A stretch of 24,643 nucleotides of DNA, taken from DASSWG01 sp041689995. Its GTDB lineage: Bacteria > Bacteroidota > Bacteroidia > Flavobacteriales > Flavobacteriaceae. A program made the position numbers and the translations under genes. The notes beneath the pieces were generated by a model, which saw only the letters and a list, made by a program, of their open reading frames with translations, was not told the origin of the DNA and did no database searches. The stretch spans positions 1 through 24,643 of the forward strand of contig JBDNFD010000108.1 in NCBI GenBank assembly GCA_041689995.1, in the 5' to 3' direction. Shown here piece after piece: positions 23,508-24,643 of the stretch (the first letter of the stretch is position 1; each line of letters opens with the position of its first letter).

Positions 23508-23737
23508 TTTTGGTTTATTTTTCCGTAAGCGGGAAGGACTTGCCCTACATAGAAATATCCAAAATATAATCGACAATTCAAAACAGCAACTAAATTACCT
23601 CATTACTTTTAAAAAAAAAGGGGGGGGTGTTAAATTTTTGTTAAACTTTATTTCTAACACGTACTAATTCAAGAAATATTCCATATCTATTTTTCCAAAT
23701 TAGCCGTCTAAAGTAGCTTTTTACGGCTTAATCCACC
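23508..23737. other. Intergenic region with an A9G8 homopolymer block
   Basis: This gap separates the accessory cluster from der. It holds nine A followed directly by eight G (23611-23627), a TAATTTAG box on the minus strand (23590-23597) that could serve the accessory cluster, and an AGCCGT/ACGGCT inverted repeat close to the end of der. A plus-strand ORF through the block (23434-23667, TTG start) ends in Lys3Gly3 and is judged spurious. Confidence 0.6.
23702..23728 (-). terminator. Weak hairpin downstream of der
   Basis: AGCCGT (23702-23707) pairs with ACGGCT (23723-23728) around a 15-base loop. On the minus strand it lies ten bases beyond the der stop and is followed by AATTTGGAAAAATAG. 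Stem and tail are both weak, so it may or may not terminate der. Confidence 0.3.
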
Positions 23738-24643
23738 CTATTTCTTCCGCATATAAATAGAAATCGGAACGCCGTTAAAATCAAATTCCTTACGTAATTT
23801 ATTTTCCAAAAAGCGTTTATAAGGCTCTTTTACGTATTGGGGCAAATTACAGAAAAAAGCAAACTGCGGCTGCGGGGTCGGCAGTTGGGTGATAAATTTT
23901 ATCTTTACATATTTCCCTTTGATACCTGGCGGTGGGTTTTGCTGAATAATCGGTAACATCACATCGTTCAATTCGCGGGTCTTGATTTTCTTGCTGCGGT
24001 TTTTATATACTTCTACCGCGGTTTCGATGGCTTTGAAGATACGCTGTTTGTTCATTACGGAAATAAAAACAATAGGCACATCCGTGAAAGGTTCCATTTC
24101 CTTTCGCATTTTTGCCTCATAATCTTTCATCGTATTTGTTTCCTTCTCCATCAAATCCCATTTGTTCACCAAAATCACGACCCCTTTCCGGTTGCGATGG
24201 GCCAACCAAAAAATATTTTGCACCTGTCCGTCAAAACCACGGGTAGCATCCATAATCACAATACACACATCAGAATGTTCAATGGCGCGGACACTGCGCA
24301 TCACCGAATAGAATTCCAAGTCTTCTTTCACCTTCGCTTTTCTTCGGATTCCAGCGGTATCGACCAAATTGAACTCAAAACCAAAACGGTTGTATTTTGT
24401 GTCCATGGAATCACGCGTGGTTCCGGCAATGTCGGTAACAATATATCTTTCTTCCCCAATTAAGGTATTTATAAAAGATGATTTCCCCGCATTTGGTCGT
24501 CCAACGACCGCAAAACGCGGCAATTCGGTTTCCTCATTTTCTTCGGTTTCGGGTAAAGCCGCAACCAAAGCATCCAACAAATCGCCGGTGCCGCTTCCGT
24601 TCACGCTGGCAATGTTGTAATATTCACCCAATCCCAAGGAATA
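23738..24643 (-). CDS. der: Ribosome biogenesis GTPase Der, C-terminal part (partial)
   Basis: The visible 302 codons run off the right edge. They contain the end of the first G domain (YSLGLGEYYNIASVNGSG), an acidic linker, and the whole second G domain. That domain has G1 GRPNAGKSS, G2/G3 IAGTTRDS and DTAGIRR, G4 NKWDLMEK, and the KH-like domain ending GVPISIYMRKK. Der binds the 50S subunit precursor and is needed for its assembly. The usual length is about 435 residues, so roughly 130 N-terminal residues with the first Walker motif are outside the window. All second-domain motifs are intact. The frame reads without interruption to the window boundary. Confidence 0.95.
   Translation of the reverse strand, partial: YSLGLGEYYNIASVNGSGTGDLLDALVAALPETEENEETELPRFAVVGRPNAGKSSFINTLIGEERYIVTDIAGTTRDSMDTKYNRFGFEFNLVDTAGIRRKAKVKEDLEFYSVMRSVRAIEHSDVCIVIMDATRGFDGQVQNIFWLAHRNRKGVVILVNKWDLMEKETNTMKDYEAKMRKEMEPFTDVPIVFISVMNKQRIFKAIETAVEVYKNRSKKIKTRELNDVMLPIIQQNPPPGIKGKYVKIKFITQLPTPQPQFAFFCNLPQYVKEPYKRFLENKLRKEFDFNGVPISIYMRKK

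Noticed and set aside
23434..23667. 77-codon plus-strand ORF starting with TTG
   Set aside because: It runs through the A9G8 block, has no recognisable pattern and no promoter, and overlaps a more protein-like short frame on the other strand.

Overview
The window reads as chromosomal DNA from a member of the Bacteroidetes, most likely a flavobacterium. The evidence is a low-to-moderate G+C content, secreted proteins cut after Ala-Gln, a C-terminal type IX secretion (T9SS) sorting domain, a TonB-receptor-like outer-membrane barrel with an N-terminal carboxypeptidase-regulatory-like domain, no Shine-Dalgarno-like sites at most starts, and several copies of the TAnnTTTG promoter -7 element used by this phylum. 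I see no rRNA, tRNA, CRISPR array, insertion sequence or phage gene.

Layout. 1-533: the start of an exported protein gene running off the left edge, a small two-helix membrane protein, and a strong bidirectional hairpin terminator. 533-6231 (mostly minus): lysyl-tRNA synthetase, an erythromycin-esterase-superfamily hydrolase, the decayed remains of a potassium-channel-like gene (plus) and an ABC-F translation factor. 6352-8030: a DUF983 membrane protein, a frameshifted DoxX gene whose stop shares four bases with it, a cluster of palindromic repeats, and a secreted YceI-like protein. 8272-12239: a B12-dependent ribonucleotide reductase, KdsA (KDO-8-phosphate synthase, lipopolysaccharide pathway) and a YfcE-like phosphodiesterase. 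12453-14069: an AT-rich accessory pair, a small protein of unknown function followed closely by an exported two-lobed aspartic protease with a PDZ domain. 14244-16757: truA directly followed by an MsbA-like ABC exporter. 16937-18289: an RCC1-repeat T9SS cargo gene with a stop codon inside its signal peptide. 18700-21444: a large outer-membrane beta-barrel protein. 21581-23507: an accessory group of a possible 34-residue ORF, a 104-residue secreted protein, and a translationally coupled 498-residue secreted protein with a CxxC motif. 23738-24643: the C-terminal two thirds of the GTPase Der.

Most of the window is housekeeping: translation (lysS, truA, ABC-F, der), DNA precursor supply (class II RNR) and envelope synthesis (kdsA, ABC exporter, outer-membrane protein). 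The parts without a ready explanation are the two AT-rich secreted-protein clusters. Four reading frames appear damaged (potassium channel, DoxX, the small gene at 12.5 kb, RCC1), and at least two of the lesions lie in A/T homopolymers. Sequencing error must be separated from real decay before any of them is called a pseudogene. Two starts (lysS, kdsA) are better moved downstream, because the longer reading frames begin inside the promoter -7 box.
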